Source: Micrococcales bacterium (GTDB taxonomy: Bacteria; Actinomycetota; Actinomycetes; Actinomycetales; Dermatophilaceae). Taken from it: a stretch of 64,000 nucleotides of DNA. This document shows, piece by piece, positions 53,341 to 62,776 of this stretch (its first letter is position 1; each line of letters opens with the position of its first letter). Below the pieces are notes generated by a model. That model had not been told where the DNA came from and did no database searches. It worked only from the letters and a program-made list of their open reading frames with translations. The stretch is from assembly GCA_021287075.1 (NCBI GenBank), contig JAJTBD010000008.1, forward strand, positions 62,001 to 126,000. The letters are read 5' to 3'. Position numbers and translations under genes: made by a program.

Positions 53341-54192
53341 CTAGAGGCGGACGACGACGGCCTGGGCCAGCACGGCATACCCGGCGTCGTTGGCGTGGAT
53401 GTCGCTCTTGGTGCACATCCAGGTCCACGAGCAGATGCGCGCGACATTGGTCGGCACGGTGCCCAGGCCGGGGAGCGTGGTCGGCGTCCAGTTGTCGCTC
53501 TCGAAGGCGGTCGCGACGTCGGCGACCGGCGCTCCCACAGCCGCCGCGGCGGACGCGATGGAGCCGTTGAGGATCGACTGGAGCATCGTCGACTGCTGGG
53601 CCAGCGCCTGGCCCTCGGGCCCGGCGAGGTGGCTGGCGAGGAAGGGGTTGTAGTAGTTGAGGGCGACGATCTTGACGTCGGGGGCGGCCGCGCGCAGCCG
53701 ACCGAGGATGTCGGGGAGGTTCTTGTTGACGGTCGCGAGCCCGGCGAAGATGCAGTTGTAGTCCACGGCTGTGCCTTTGACGCAGGTCTGCACATCGTTG
53801 GCGCCGATGTCGATCGTCACCAGCCGGGTGTTCTTGGCGTGGGCCTTGAGGAAGCGCACGGCCTGGTCGACCTGGCTGCCCGCGCTGTAGTCGCAGTGGG
53901 TGCCGTCGAGCATCGTCACGGTCGTCTCGCCCGAGCAGGACAGGTTGACCAGCCTGGTCTTGGGCTGGGTCACCTGCACCGCGTCGAGCACGTCGCCGGC
54001 GTAGCCGCCCTGCTTGTCGTCACCGGCGCCCGGCTGGTAGCCGGCGGCGAGGCTGTCGCCCAGCGCCACGTAGTAGCCCATCGCGTTGCGGTCGGGGTTG
54101 GGCCCGGGGGCTCCGGGGGCCGCGGAGGCGGCGACGGGAGCGGTCAGGGCGGCGGCCGCGGCAACGGCGGCGAGGGCGAGACGGCGGGACAT
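53341..54192 (-). CDS. secreted SGNH/GDSL hydrolase
   Basis: 283 residues from ATG 54192 (GGAG 6 bases upstream). Signal peptide RRLALAAVAAAAALTAPVAASA. Block I VALGDSLAAGYQPG (nucleophile Ser), block III IDIGANDV, block V SDIHANDAGYAVLA with Asp and His. Cys pairs around SCSGET, HCDYS, TCVKG, NCIF and ICSWTWMC suggest disulfides. Likely an extracellular esterase or lipase. Monocistronic. Confidence 0.9.
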   Translation of the reverse strand: MSRRLALAAVAAAAALTAPVAASAAPGAPGPNPDRNAMGYYVALGDSLAAGYQPGAGDDKQGGYAGDVLDAVQVTQPKTRLVNLSCSGETTVTMLDGTHCDYSAGSQVDQAVRFLKAHAKNTRLVTIDIGANDVQTCVKGTAVDYNCIFAGLATVNKNLPDILGRLRAAAPDVKIVALNYYNPFLASHLAGPEGQALAQQSTMLQSILNGSIASAAAAVGAPVADVATAFESDNWTPTTLPGLGTVPTNVARICSWTWMCTKSDIHANDAGYAVLAQAVVVRL

Positions 54193-54329
54193 GGCAGGCT
54201 CCGGTGGTTCGTGGCGCAGGGACGCCAGGGCACGGCGTGTGGCCTGGGTAACAGGGGCCGTGAGGGTGGGCTCAGGGTGCCACGTGACCTGCGCGGACAC
54301 AAGGGTCACGGCCCGTAGGCTTGCCGACC

Positions 54330-55208
54330 GTGACGACAGTGGTGGCGCGGGTGCTGGCCCGCAGCGAGTGGGAGCCAGAGGCGTCGGCCCATGCCGAGCG
54401 CGTCGACCGCCTCGTCGCCGGCCACCTCGCCCGCCACGGCCGCAGGCACCCGGTCGAGGACTTCCTCTGGCAGTACTACAGATACCGGCCCGCGCAGCTG
54501 CGGCGGTGGCACCCTGGCCCGGGTGTCCGGCTCGCCGATGCGGCCGGTACGCCGCGGGCAGAGTGGCGCTGGTACCGCTCGGTGGACGGGGCGGTGGAGC
54601 TGGACACCGCGGCATACCTCCAGGCGCGCGGCGACACGGTGCGCTTCGTCCGCGACCTGCTCACCGCCACTCGCGAGCGGCCGGGCTTCTTTGGGTGCTT
54701 CGGCCTGCACGAGTGGGCGATGGTCTATCGGGCGACCCCGGAGCAGATCAGGCACACCGGCTATGACCTGCGCCTGGGGCCCGAGGGGACGGACGCCGTC
54801 GTGGAGGCCAGCCAGGTGCGGTGCTCGCACTATGACGCCTACCGCTTCTTCACCCCGCCCGCGCGGCCGCTCAATCTCCTTGCGCCACAGCGAGACACGC
54901 AGGTCGAGATGGAGCAGCCGGCCTGTCTGCACGCCGGGATGGACTGCTACAAGTGGGCCTTCAAACTCGCCCCGGGTGTGCCCTCGGAGCTCGTGGCCGA
55001 CGCGTTCGAGCTCGCCCGGGAGATCCGCGAGCTCGACATGCGCGCCGCCCCCTATGACCTGACCGAGCTCGGCTACGAGCCGATCCGGATCGAGACACCC
55101 GAGGGCCGGGCGGAGTATGCCGCGCAGCAGCGGGGGTTCGCGCAGCGCAGCCAGGCGATGCGCGCCCGGATCATCGAGGCCTGCGACCGGCTGCTCGACC
55201 AGGCGTGA
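54330..55208 (+). CDS. conserved actinobacterial protein, often labelled 3-methyladenine DNA glycosylase
   Basis: About 292 residues. I use GTG 54330 because TAGGCT (54316) 8 bases upstream fits a -10 for a leaderless message; TTG 54321 is also in frame. Landmarks: HPVEDFLWQYYRYRPAQLRRWHPGPG, FGCFGLHEWAMVYR, SHYDAYRFFTPPARPLN and QPACLHAGMDCYKWAFKL. Conserved Cys, His, Trp and Tyr in the centre look like a metal or cofactor pocket. The glycosylase name is widespread in annotation, but I see no known glycosylase motif, so function is unproven. Its end overlaps the small gene 55171-55431 by 38 bp. Confidence 0.75.
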   Translation: MTTVVARVLARSEWEPEASAHAERVDRLVAGHLARHGRRHPVEDFLWQYYRYRPAQLRRWHPGPGVRLADAAGTPRAEWRWYRSVDGAVELDTAAYLQARGDTVRFVRDLLTATRERPGFFGCFGLHEWAMVYRATPEQIRHTGYDLRLGPEGTDAVVEASQVRCSHYDAYRFFTPPARPLNLLAPQRDTQVEMEQPACLHAGMDCYKWAFKLAPGVPSELVADAFELAREIRELDMRAAPYDLTELGYEPIRIETPEGRAEYAAQQRGFAQRSQAMRARIIEACDRLLDQA

Positions 55209-55431
55209 CCAGGACATAGTCACTGGCCTGGTCGGGGGTGCCGTTGATCACGAGATCGGCTCTCTCCCAGGGGCGCTCACGCGCGAGGAAGGGGTCCTCG
55301 ACGGCCACCCGCTCGTCCCAGAAGGCCTCCGCCTCGGCCCGGCTGCGGCCCTCGACGACGATGTCGCGCTCGATGCCTCCGCCGACGGGCTGCCATGGGC
55401 CGTGCTGGGGCTCTGGCGGGTGGAGTCTCAC
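55171..55431 (-). CDS. small protein resembling a nucleoside-kinase C-terminus
   Basis: 86 residues from GTG 55431, which overlaps the PucR stop as GTGA, so it is translationally coupled. Sequence AEAFWDERVAVEDPFLARERPWERADLVINGTPD resembles the closing helix and strand of uridine-kinase-like P-loop proteins (W..W...ED....RPWERADLVV.GT). No Walker A or catalytic part exists here. It may be a remnant or an independent small protein. The identification is weak. Confidence 0.4.
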   Translation of the reverse strand: MRLHPPEPQHGPWQPVGGGIERDIVVEGRSRAEAEAFWDERVAVEDPFLARERPWERADLVINGTPDQASDYVLVTPGRAAGRRPR

Positions 55432-56540
55432 GCGCCCAGTGTGAGGCCCAGGTGCAGCTCGAGGCGCGCCCGGCCGTCGCGCAGGTCGAGGCCGGTGATC
55501 CGGCCGACCTGCTCGAGCCGGTGATAGACGCTCTGCCGGTGCAGCCCGAGCGCGGTCGCGGTGGCCGCCACGCTGCCGGCCGCGTCGAGATAGACGCGTG
55601 CGGTCTCGACGAGCTCGGGCCGGCCGCTCGCGAGCAGCGCCCGCACGGCGGGTGTCGCGCTCGCGTCGGCGACCTCCGAGGCCGCGCCGCCCCCCAGCAG
55701 ACGCAGCACCCCCAGCCGTGCCCACCGGGCGACGGGACCGGAGTCGGGGGCCAGCCGCGCCACGGCATACGCCTGCCCGGCCTGGACCCAGCTCTCCCGC
55801 GCGTGCGCCAGGTCGGGCACCTCGTCGCCCACCCCGATGACGGCGTCGGGGACGATCTCCTGCACCGCGGCCAGCGCCGTCTCGAGCCGGCCGGACTCCA
55901 CGACGAGGGCGCAGCCGGCGCCGTCGGCCGCCAGCACGCTCCCGCGCAGGGCGGCACTGCGGCCCTGGAGGTGCTCGGGACCGATGTCCTCGCCCTCTGG
56001 GCGCCCGGCCACCACGACCACGACCGGGCGCGAGCGTCCGATCCCGCTGTGGCCGCTGAGCACCCGCGCGGACACGTCGGCGGCCCCGGCGGGTGCGTGC
56101 ACCAGCTCGTGGAAGAGGCGCGTGGCCTCCCTGCGCTGGCGCGAGCGCTGGGCCAGGAGGTCGCCGGCCGCGTCGGCGAGGCGCATCGCCTCCTCGAGCC
56201 TCGGGTCGCCGGGCGTGGGCAGGCGGCCGTCCTCGGTGGCGATGACCCAGATGTAGCCCTGCACCACCCCACGGAAACGGGCCGGCAGGCAGAGCCGCTC
56301 GCTGCGCCCGCCGGCCGCGGGCACCCGCACGGGGCCCTGCGCCTGGCCGATGCCGAAGGACTCGAAGTGCGCCCGGACCTCGGGTGCCGAGCCGCGCGCC
56401 AGGATGGTCTGGAGCCGCACGGGGTCGACCGCGCCTGGATGGGCGGCGGCCGCGAGGAGGGCGAAGTGCCGGTCCTCGAGGGTCGCGGGTGCGCCGAGGA
56501 GCGCGGAGACCTCGTCGACGAGGTCCTGGGCCTGCGTCAT
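55428..56540 (-). CDS. PucR-family transcriptional regulator
   Basis: 370 residues. N-terminal GAF-like sensory part, GGDEF-like middle typical of the family, and the C-terminal helix-turn-helix LVETARVYLDAAGSVAATATALGLHRQSVYHRLEQVGRITGLDL. It is divergent from putA with a 142-bp gap. PucR-like activators adjacent to proline-catabolism genes (PruR/PruC) respond to proline in other actinobacteria, so proline control is a reasonable inference. Confidence 0.9.
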   Translation of the reverse strand: MTQAQDLVDEVSALLGAPATLEDRHFALLAAAAHPGAVDPVRLQTILARGSAPEVRAHFESFGIGQAQGPVRVPAAGGRSERLCLPARFRGVVQGYIWVIATEDGRLPTPGDPRLEEAMRLADAAGDLLAQRSRQRREATRLFHELVHAPAGAADVSARVLSGHSGIGRSRPVVVVVAGRPEGEDIGPEHLQGRSAALRGSVLAADGAGCALVVESGRLETALAAVQEIVPDAVIGVGDEVPDLAHARESWVQAGQAYAVARLAPDSGPVARWARLGVLRLLGGGAASEVADASATPAVRALLASGRPELVETARVYLDAAGSVAATATALGLHRQSVYHRLEQVGRITGLDLRDGRARLELHLGLTLGA

Positions 56541-56682
56541 GCGCCACCGCCTTCAGACAGATGTATGCCGCCAGCCTCCCACACGCGTGGCGTCTGTCCG
56601 TTGGCTGGGCGTTGCCGCGGGCCTACGGTGCAGACAGGGTGACCGCCCCGCCCGACCGACCGCCCCACACCCGGAGGCCATC

Positions 56683-59600
56683 ATGAGCAGCACCGACCTG
56701 ACCCTCCTCGTCGAGCCGGCCATCGCGCTCGCCGACGAGTGGCGCGCCGCCACCGCCGCCGGCCAGACCCGCGCCGAGCGACGCAGCACCGGCCAGCTCG
56801 CCGCGCTCGTCAGCGACGAGGCCGGCCTCGACCTCGCCGTGCGCTTCGTCGACCGGGTGGCCCGCCCCGAGGACGTCCACGTCGCAGCCCGCGAGCTCAC
56901 CCGCCTGACCGCCGGCGACGCCGCGTCCTTCCTCGGCCCGGTCGACCGCGGCCTCCTCGGGCTGGGGGCCCAGGCCGCCCGGCTCGCGCCGCAGGTCGTG
57001 GTGCCCATCGCCCGGCGGCGGCTGCGCCAGATCGTCGGCCACCTGGTCGTCGACGCCAACGACCCCGCCCTGGCCAGGCACCTCGCGGCCTCCCGCGCCG
57101 ACGGCTTCCGGCTCAACATCAACCTGCTCGGCGAGGCAGTGCTGGGTGAGGACGAGGCCGCCTCGCGGACCGCCCGCACCCAGGCGCTGCTCGAGCGCCC
57201 CGACGTCGACTACGTCTCGATCAAGGTCTCCTCGCTGGTCAGCCAGATCGTCACCTGGGACACCGAGGGCACCGTGCAGCGCTGCCTCGAGCGGCTCCGC
57301 CCGCTCTATCGCGCTGCTGCGGCCAAGAGCCCGCACGCCTTCGTCAACCTCGACATGGAGGAATACCGCGACCTCGACCTCACGATCGAGGTCTTCACCG
57401 CCATGCTCTCGGAGCCCGAGTTCACGCGCCTCGAGGCAGGCATCGTGCTCCAGGCCTATCTCCCCGATGCCCTGCCTGCCATGGAGCGACTGATCGCCTT
57501 CTCCCGCAAGCGTGTTGCCGATGGCGGGGCCGGCATCAAGATCCGCCTGGTCAAGGGCGCCAACCTGGCCATGGAGGCCGTCGAGGCCGAGGTGCACGAC
57601 TGGCCCCAGGCGCCCTACACCACCAAGGAGGAGGTCGACGCCAACTACCTGCGCTGCGTCGAGCGTGCCCTGCGGCCCGACGCCGTCGAGGCGGTCCGGC
57701 TCGGCGTGGCCAGCCACAACCTCTATGACGTGGCCCTGGCACACCTGCTCGCGCAGGAGCGCGGCGTCGGCGCGGCGCTCGACATCGAGATGCTCCAGGG
57801 GATGTCCCCGGCCCAGGCCCGCGCCGTCCGCGACACGGTCGGCACCGTCATCCTCTATACCCCCGTGGTGGCCCCCGAGGACTTCGACGTGGCGGTCTCC
57901 TATCTCGTGCGCCGGCTCGAGGAGAATGCCGCGCCGCAGAACTTCCTGCACGCCTTCTTTGCCGAGTCGAGCGCTGGCGCGATGCCCGACCAGGAGCAAC
58001 GCTTCCGTCGCTCGGTCGTCGACATCGACAGCACGCCCGTGGGCCCCCGCCGCTCGTCCGAGCCGGCCGCCATCGACGACCACTTCCGCAACACCCCCGA
58101 CAGCGACGCCTCGTTGCCCGACACCCGCGTGTGGGCGGCGGACGCCCTTGCGGCACAGGCGCCCTCGCTCCACTCCCCCGTGCTCGGCAGCACCGACGAG
58201 GTGGACGCCGTCGTGGGCCGGGCGCACGCGGCATACGACTCCTGGGGCGCCCGGCCCGCACCCGAGCGCGCCGCCATCCTGCGCGACGCCGCACGGGAGC
58301 TCCAGCGCCGCCGCGGTGAGCTGCTGACCGTCATGAGCCACGAGGCCGGCAAGACCGTCGCCGAGGCAGACCCCGAGATCTCGGAGGCCGTCGACTTCGC
58401 GCGCTACTACGCCGACCGGGCCGAGGAGCTCGACCGTGGCCTCCTCGCCGACGGCGCGCGCTTCACCGCCGGCCGCGTCACGCTGGTGACGCCCCCGTGG
58501 AACTTCCCGGTCGCCATCCCCATCGGCGGCGTCCTCGCCGCGCTGGCCGCCGGCTCGGCGGTGATCATCAAGCCCGCCCCCCAGACGCCCGGCTGTGTCG
58601 AGACCGCGGCCGCCGCACTGCACGCTGCCGGTGTGCCCGAGGAGGCGCTCCAGGTCGTGCGCACCGACGAGGGCGATGTCGGCCGGGCACTGGTGTCGCA
58701 CAAGGACATCGAGACGGTCGTCCTGACCGGCGCGAGCGACACCGCGCGCCTCTTCGCCGACTGGCGAGCAGGTCACGTGGGCGGCCCGCGGGTCTATGGC
58801 GAGACCTCGGGCAAGAACGCCCTGGTGGTCACCCCCTCGGCCGATCTCGACCTGGCCGTCGCCGACCTGGTGAAGTCGGCCTTCGGGCACGCCGGCCAGA
58901 AGTGCTCGGCCGCGTCGCTCGCGATCCTCGTCGGCTCGGTGGGCCGCTCCGAGCGCTTCCGCCGCCAGCTCGTCGACGCCGTCGCGTCCGTGCGGGTCGG
59001 CTGGCCGCAGGACCTGGGTGTGACGATGGGGCCGGTCATCGAGCCCCCGCAGGGCAAGCTGCTGCGTGCCCTGACCACCCTGGAGCCGGGTGAGAGCTGG
59101 CTCGTCGAGCCGCGCCGCCTCGACGACTCCGGTCGGCTGTGGAGCCCGGGGCTCAAGAACGGCGTGCGCCCAGGCTCCTTCTTCCACCTCACCGAGGTCT
59201 TCGGGCCCGTCCTGGGCATCATGCGCGCCGACACCCTCGAGGAGGCCATCGAGCTCCAGAACGCCACCGACTACGGTCTCACGGGCGGTCTGCACTCCCT
59301 CGACTCCGCTGAGATCGCGCAGTGGCGCGAGCAGGTCGAGGTCGGCAACGCCTATGTCAACCGGCACATCACCGGCGCGATCGTCGAGCGCCAGAGCTTT
59401 GGCGGGTGGAAGGCCTCCAGCGTCGGGCCCGGCGCCAAGGCCGGCGGCCCCAACTACGTTGCGCAGCTTGGGCATTGGGAGCCCGACGGTATGCCGTCAG
59501 TGCGCTCGTCCGCGACGCCGGCAGTCACCCGGGTGGTCACCGCGCTGCTGGACGGGCTCGGTGACCGGGTGGGCACCGAGGACCGGGCCTGGCTCCAGTC

Positions 59601-60087
59601 GGCCATCGAGTCCGACGCCGCCGCCTGGGCGACCGAGTTCGGGGTCGAGCATGACCGCACCGGCCTGCGGGCCGAGTCCAATGTCTTCCGCTACCGGCCG
59701 ATCCCCCACCTGACCGTGCGCGCCGAGGGAGGTGCCCGCCCCGTCGAGGTCGTCCGGCTGCTCGCCGCAGCCGCGCTGGCGGGCGTGGCCGTCGACGTCT
59801 CGGCGGCGCCGGAGGCCGGGCTCCCGGCCACGCTGGGGGGTGCGCCGGTCCGTGCGGAGGACACCGCGGCATACCTCCGCCGCCTGGTGGCCGAGGGCGA
59901 GCGCGGCCGGGTGCGGGTCATCGGCGACGCCGCCGCGCTCCAGGCAGGCGTGACCGACCCGGGCATCACGGTGCTGGCGGGCCCGGTCCTGGCCACCGGC
60001 CGGCGCGAGCTGCTCACGGTCCTGCGCGAGCAGGCCATCAGCCAGACGCTGCACCGCTTCGGACACCTGCCGCCCGAGCACCGCTAG
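56683..60087 (+). CDS. putA: bifunctional proline dehydrogenase / P5C dehydrogenase PutA
   Basis: 1134 residues from ATG 56683 (GGAGG 7 bases upstream). Oxidises proline to glutamate. PRODH barrel about 1-460: FRLNINLLGEAVLGEDEA, YVSIKVSSLVSQI, GIKIRLVKGANLAMEAV and LGVASHNLYDVALAHLLA. ALDH domain about 480-950: PPWNFPVAIPIGG, GETSGKNALVVTP (Glu) and GHAGQKCSAASLAI (catalytic Cys near 740). About 170 further residues of ALDH-like extension follow. No N-terminal ribbon-helix-helix DNA-binding domain, so control falls to the PucR neighbour. Confidence 0.95.
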   Translation: MSSTDLTLLVEPAIALADEWRAATAAGQTRAERRSTGQLAALVSDEAGLDLAVRFVDRVARPEDVHVAARELTRLTAGDAASFLGPVDRGLLGLGAQAARLAPQVVVPIARRRLRQIVGHLVVDANDPALARHLAASRADGFRLNINLLGEAVLGEDEAASRTARTQALLERPDVDYVSIKVSSLVSQIVTWDTEGTVQRCLERLRPLYRAAAAKSPHAFVNLDMEEYRDLDLTIEVFTAMLSEPEFTRLEAGIVLQAYLPDALPAMERLIAFSRKRVADGGAGIKIRLVKGANLAMEAVEAEVHDWPQAPYTTKEEVDANYLRCVERALRPDAVEAVRLGVASHNLYDVALAHLLAQERGVGAALDIEMLQGMSPAQARAVRDTVGTVILYTPVVAPEDFDVAVSYLVRRLEENAAPQNFLHAFFAESSAGAMPDQEQRFRRSVVDIDSTPVGPRRSSEPAAIDDHFRNTPDSDASLPDTRVWAADALAAQAPSLHSPVLGSTDEVDAVVGRAHAAYDSWGARPAPERAAILRDAARELQRRRGELLTVMSHEAGKTVAEADPEISEAVDFARYYADRAEELDRGLLADGARFTAGRVTLVTPPWNFPVAIPIGGVLAALAAGSAVIIKPAPQTPGCVETAAAALHAAGVPEEALQVVRTDEGDVGRALVSHKDIETVVLTGASDTARLFADWRAGHVGGPRVYGETSGKNALVVTPSADLDLAVADLVKSAFGHAGQKCSAASLAILVGSVGRSERFRRQLVDAVASVRVGWPQDLGVTMGPVIEPPQGKLLRALTTLEPGESWLVEPRRLDDSGRLWSPGLKNGVRPGSFFHLTEVFGPVLGIMRADTLEEAIELQNATDYGLTGGLHSLDSAEIAQWREQVEVGNAYVNRHITGAIVERQSFGGWKASSVGPGAKAGGPNYVAQLGHWEPDGMPSVRSSATPAVTRVVTALLDGLGDRVGTEDRAWLQSAIESDAAAWATEFGVEHDRTGLRAESNVFRYRPIPHLTVRAEGGARPVEVVRLLAAAALAGVAVDVSAAPEAGLPATLGGAPVRAEDTAAYLRRLVAEGERGRVRVIGDAAALQAGVTDPGITVLAGPVLATGRRELLTVLREQAISQTLHRFGHLPPEHR

Positions 60088-60163
60088 GCGCAGGACGCCC
60101 GCTTGGGGAGATTCCCCGCGCGTCCCCTCCCACCTGGGCTGGCCGTGCGCTTCACTTGGCCCT

Positions 60164-60998
60164 GTGACGGCCGTGTCGCGACGGACCCTCCTGGCGGGCG
60201 CAGGGATGACCCTGCTGAGCGCCTGCGCAGCGACGCCGGCAGGCACCGTGGCCACGGGCGGCACGGGACTCCTGGGCCTTCCCCGATGCCGCGGCACTCG
60301 ACGGCGCCCTGGCCGCGATCCCCGTCGCCGACACGGTGTCGTGGGGCTGCGCGGTGCTCGACGCGGTGGGCCGGCACGCCTATCTCTCGGGTGACCAGTC
60401 CTACGAGATGGCCAGCACCGCCAAGGTCGACATCCTGCTGGCGCTGCTCATGCACGCCACCGAGGAGGAGCGCGAGCTGACCGCACAGGAGGATGCCCAT
60501 GCCCGGGAGATGATCGGGCGCAGCGACAACGACGCGGCCTGGTCGCTCTATCGCCGGATGGGCTCGGAGGAGGGCGTCTCCCGGCTGTGGGAGGCCCTCG
60601 GCATGACCGGCATGATCCCCGAGGAGACCTCCTGGGGGCTGATGCAGACCACCCTCGCCGACCGGCTCCGGATCCTCGACGTCATCGTCCGTGGCCACCC
60701 GCTCATCGACCCGAGGCTGCTCTCCTATGGCCGGTCCCTGCTCGCCCAGGTCGACGCCGAGCAGGTCTGGGGCGTCGGCGACGCGGCCCGCGACGGCGAG
60801 GGCATTCTGGTCAAGAACGGCTGGCTGCCCCGCTCCACCGACGATTTCCGCTGGATCGTCAACAGCACGGGACTGATCCGCAGCCGCGACACCGCGCTGC
60901 GGCTGGCTGTCTACACCAAGGGCAGCGCCACCAAGGAGGATGGGATCGCGCTGGTCTGCCGCCTGCTGGCCACCGCTCGGGAGACGCTCAGGGTCTGA
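60164..60998 (+). pseudogene. serine beta-lactamase-like hydrolase, frameshifted
   Basis: From GTG 60164 the first frame encodes a twin-Arg signal with lipobox (VSRRTLLAGAGMTLLSACAATPAG). The body is in the +1 frame: DSWAFPDAAALDGALAAIPVADTVSWG, then SxxK as EMASTAKVDIL, SDN as GRSDNDAA, and a K-x-G type VKNGWLPRS. One extra base near the GGG at about 60268-60270 explains the shift. All three class-A-type motifs remain, so the ancestral enzyme was a penicillin-binding or beta-lactamase-like lipoprotein. The break may be an assembly error. Internal starts such as GTG 60336 would give an unexported body. Confidence 0.7.
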
Positions 60999-61012
60999 GG
61001 CATCATTGGGCC

Positions 61013-61825
61013 GTGAGCACGATCGTCTACCTCCACGCCCACCCCGATGACGAGGCCTCCTCGACCGCAGCATCCATGGCGCGGCTGTCCCGCGAGGGCC
61101 ACCGCGTCGTCTGCGTCTATGGCACCAATGGTGACCACGGCGAGGTGCCCGACGACCTCGCCGAGGGCGACTCGCTCGTCGCCTATCGGCGCCGCGAGGC
61201 CGAGGCCTCGGCCCAGGTGACTGGCACCGCCCGCGTCGAGTGGCTGGGTTACTCCGACTCCGGGATGACCGGGTGGGACCAGAACGGGCTTGACGGGGCC
61301 TTCCACGGCGCGGATCTCGACGAGGCTGCCGGACGGCTGGCCGCGATCCTCGACGAGGAGGACGCCGACGTGCTCGTCGGCTACGACTGGCACGGCACCT
61401 ATGGGCACCCCGACCACGTCAAGGTCCACCACGTCGCCCACCGCGCGGCCGAGCTCGCCGCCCGCCGCCCCCGCGTGCTCGAGGTGACGTCCAACCGCGA
61501 CGCGATGCGCCGCTCCTTCGCCGAGGCCAAGGCCGCCGGGCTCACCGCCGAGGAGGTCGGCATCGACCCCGGCGAGTGGGATCCCGACCAGCCCATGGAT
61601 GACGGCAACCCTTTTGGCACACCGGAATCCGAGATCACCTGGCGCTGCGACCTGCGTGACCTCGCCGACGTCAAGCGGCAGGCACTCGAATGTCACGCCA
61701 GCCAGAAGACCGACATCGGGATGTTCATGGCCATGCCCCTAGAGGTCTTCCGCGAGGGCTTCGGCTACGAGCACTACATCGAGCCCGGCGTCGCCGGCCC
61801 CATGCGCGAGGCCTGGCCGTTCTAG
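61013..61825 (+). CDS. PIG-L (LmbE-like) deacetylase
   Basis: 270 residues from GTG 61013; an open frame continuing upstream overlaps the serine hydrolase and is not used. Zinc-binding motif YLHAHPDDEAS near the start and YGHPDHVKVHH near the middle. The family removes acetyl groups from GlcNAc-containing substrates, including mycothiol intermediates (MshB) and mycothiol conjugates (Mca). Length and the middle motif fit this group, but assignment to one activity is not safe. Fourteen bp follow the hydrolase stop. Confidence 0.88.
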   Translation: MSTIVYLHAHPDDEASSTAASMARLSREGHRVVCVYGTNGDHGEVPDDLAEGDSLVAYRRREAEASAQVTGTARVEWLGYSDSGMTGWDQNGLDGAFHGADLDEAAGRLAAILDEEDADVLVGYDWHGTYGHPDHVKVHHVAHRAAELAARRPRVLEVTSNRDAMRRSFAEAKAAGLTAEEVGIDPGEWDPDQPMDDGNPFGTPESEITWRCDLRDLADVKRQALECHASQKTDIGMFMAMPLEVFREGFGYEHYIEPGVAGPMREAWPF

Positions 61826-62117
61826 AGGGCCCAACCGCCCCTGACGCCTGCACGCACATTGGGTGCGCATAATTGCCTACTGCCCGAATCGTCCTGCTTG
61901 GGTGTACCTTGGCGCGATAGCCCGGCGCTGTGACTGGTCGGGCATCGCACCGGCACCGCGAGTCCGCGGTTCCGCACTGGCGTTGCCACGACCTCGCCGC
62001 GGCGACACCCACCGAGTTCGGTCCAGACCACACTGACGCACCCTTGGGGGGACTGGGCCGACCCATCCCCGCGCGGGCTCCCGCGCGGGGGATTCGCGCA
62101 CGACAGGGGGACACATC

Positions 62118-62696
62118 ATGAGCACCAAACACCGACGTCCGATCGCGGCCGCAACTGCTGGCCTGTTGGCCATCGCCGCCTCCGCACTCGCCTCGTCACC
62201 CGCAGCCGGGGCGGCGCCCATCGCCACGAAGGCCTGCTCCACATCGTGGGGATCTCTCGACAAGGTCGGCACGGGCACCGCCGGCGCGCGTGTCACGGGG
62301 GCACGCGCTGGCCGCACTGCCTGCTACGACCGCTTCGTCATCGATCTGGCATCGGCCTCCACGAGACTGGTCGGCTACCGAGTTGGCTACCGCAGCACCT
62401 TCCGCCACATCGCGACTGGCTCGGCCATCCCGCTTCGCGGGGGCGCGGACCTCGTGGTCACCGTGAACGCCCCCGCTCACACCTCCACGGGGCGCCCGAG
62501 CTATGTGCCCGCCAATCCGCGGGAGGCAGCGAACGTCTCTGGCTATCGGACCTTCCGCCAGGTCGCCTACGGCGGCTCTTTCGAAGGCCGCACCACCTTC
62601 GGTGTCGGCACCCGGGCACGGCTCCCCATGCGGGCATTCGTCATCAAGGACGCCACGACCCAACGCCTCGTCGTCGACGTCGCCCACACCTGGTAA
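62118..62696 (+). CDS. secreted AMIN-like domain protein
   Basis: 192 residues from ATG 62118 (AGGGGG 8 bases upstream). Signal peptide with core AAATAGLLAIAASALASSPAAGA. The mature domain has the AMIN-like pattern: CYDRFVIDLASAS, VGYRVGYRS, AIPLRGGADLVVTVNAPAHT, FRQVAYGGSFEGRTTFGVGTRARLPMRAFVI and TQRLVVDVAHTW. It may bind cell-wall polymers. Two Cys could form a disulfide. The 292-bp gap before it contains CATAAT (61867) as a possible -10, but no paired -35 is clear. Confidence 0.8.
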   Translation: MSTKHRRPIAAATAGLLAIAASALASSPAAGAAPIATKACSTSWGSLDKVGTGTAGARVTGARAGRTACYDRFVIDLASASTRLVGYRVGYRSTFRHIATGSAIPLRGGADLVVTVNAPAHTSTGRPSYVPANPREAANVSGYRTFRQVAYGGSFEGRTTFGVGTRARLPMRAFVIKDATTQRLVVDVAHTW

Positions 62697-62735
62697 TCCC
62701 GTGGGTGCCGGGGAGGCCCGGCGATGAGCTGGCGT

Positions 62736-62768
62736 GGCCGGTTGACGGGTCCGCCCCGTCAACCGGCC
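62736..62768. terminator. 14-bp hairpin between convergent genes
   Basis: Arms 62736-62749 and 62755-62768 (GGCCGGTTGACGGG and its complement), loop TCCGC, located between the AMIN-like gene and cimA, which converge. Can terminate both. Confidence 0.75.
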
Positions 62769-62776
62769 GCGACTGG

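Noticed and set aside
56623..59475. A 950-codon open frame antisense to putA
   Set aside because: Shadow frame; putA opposite is a complete, motif-rich enzyme.
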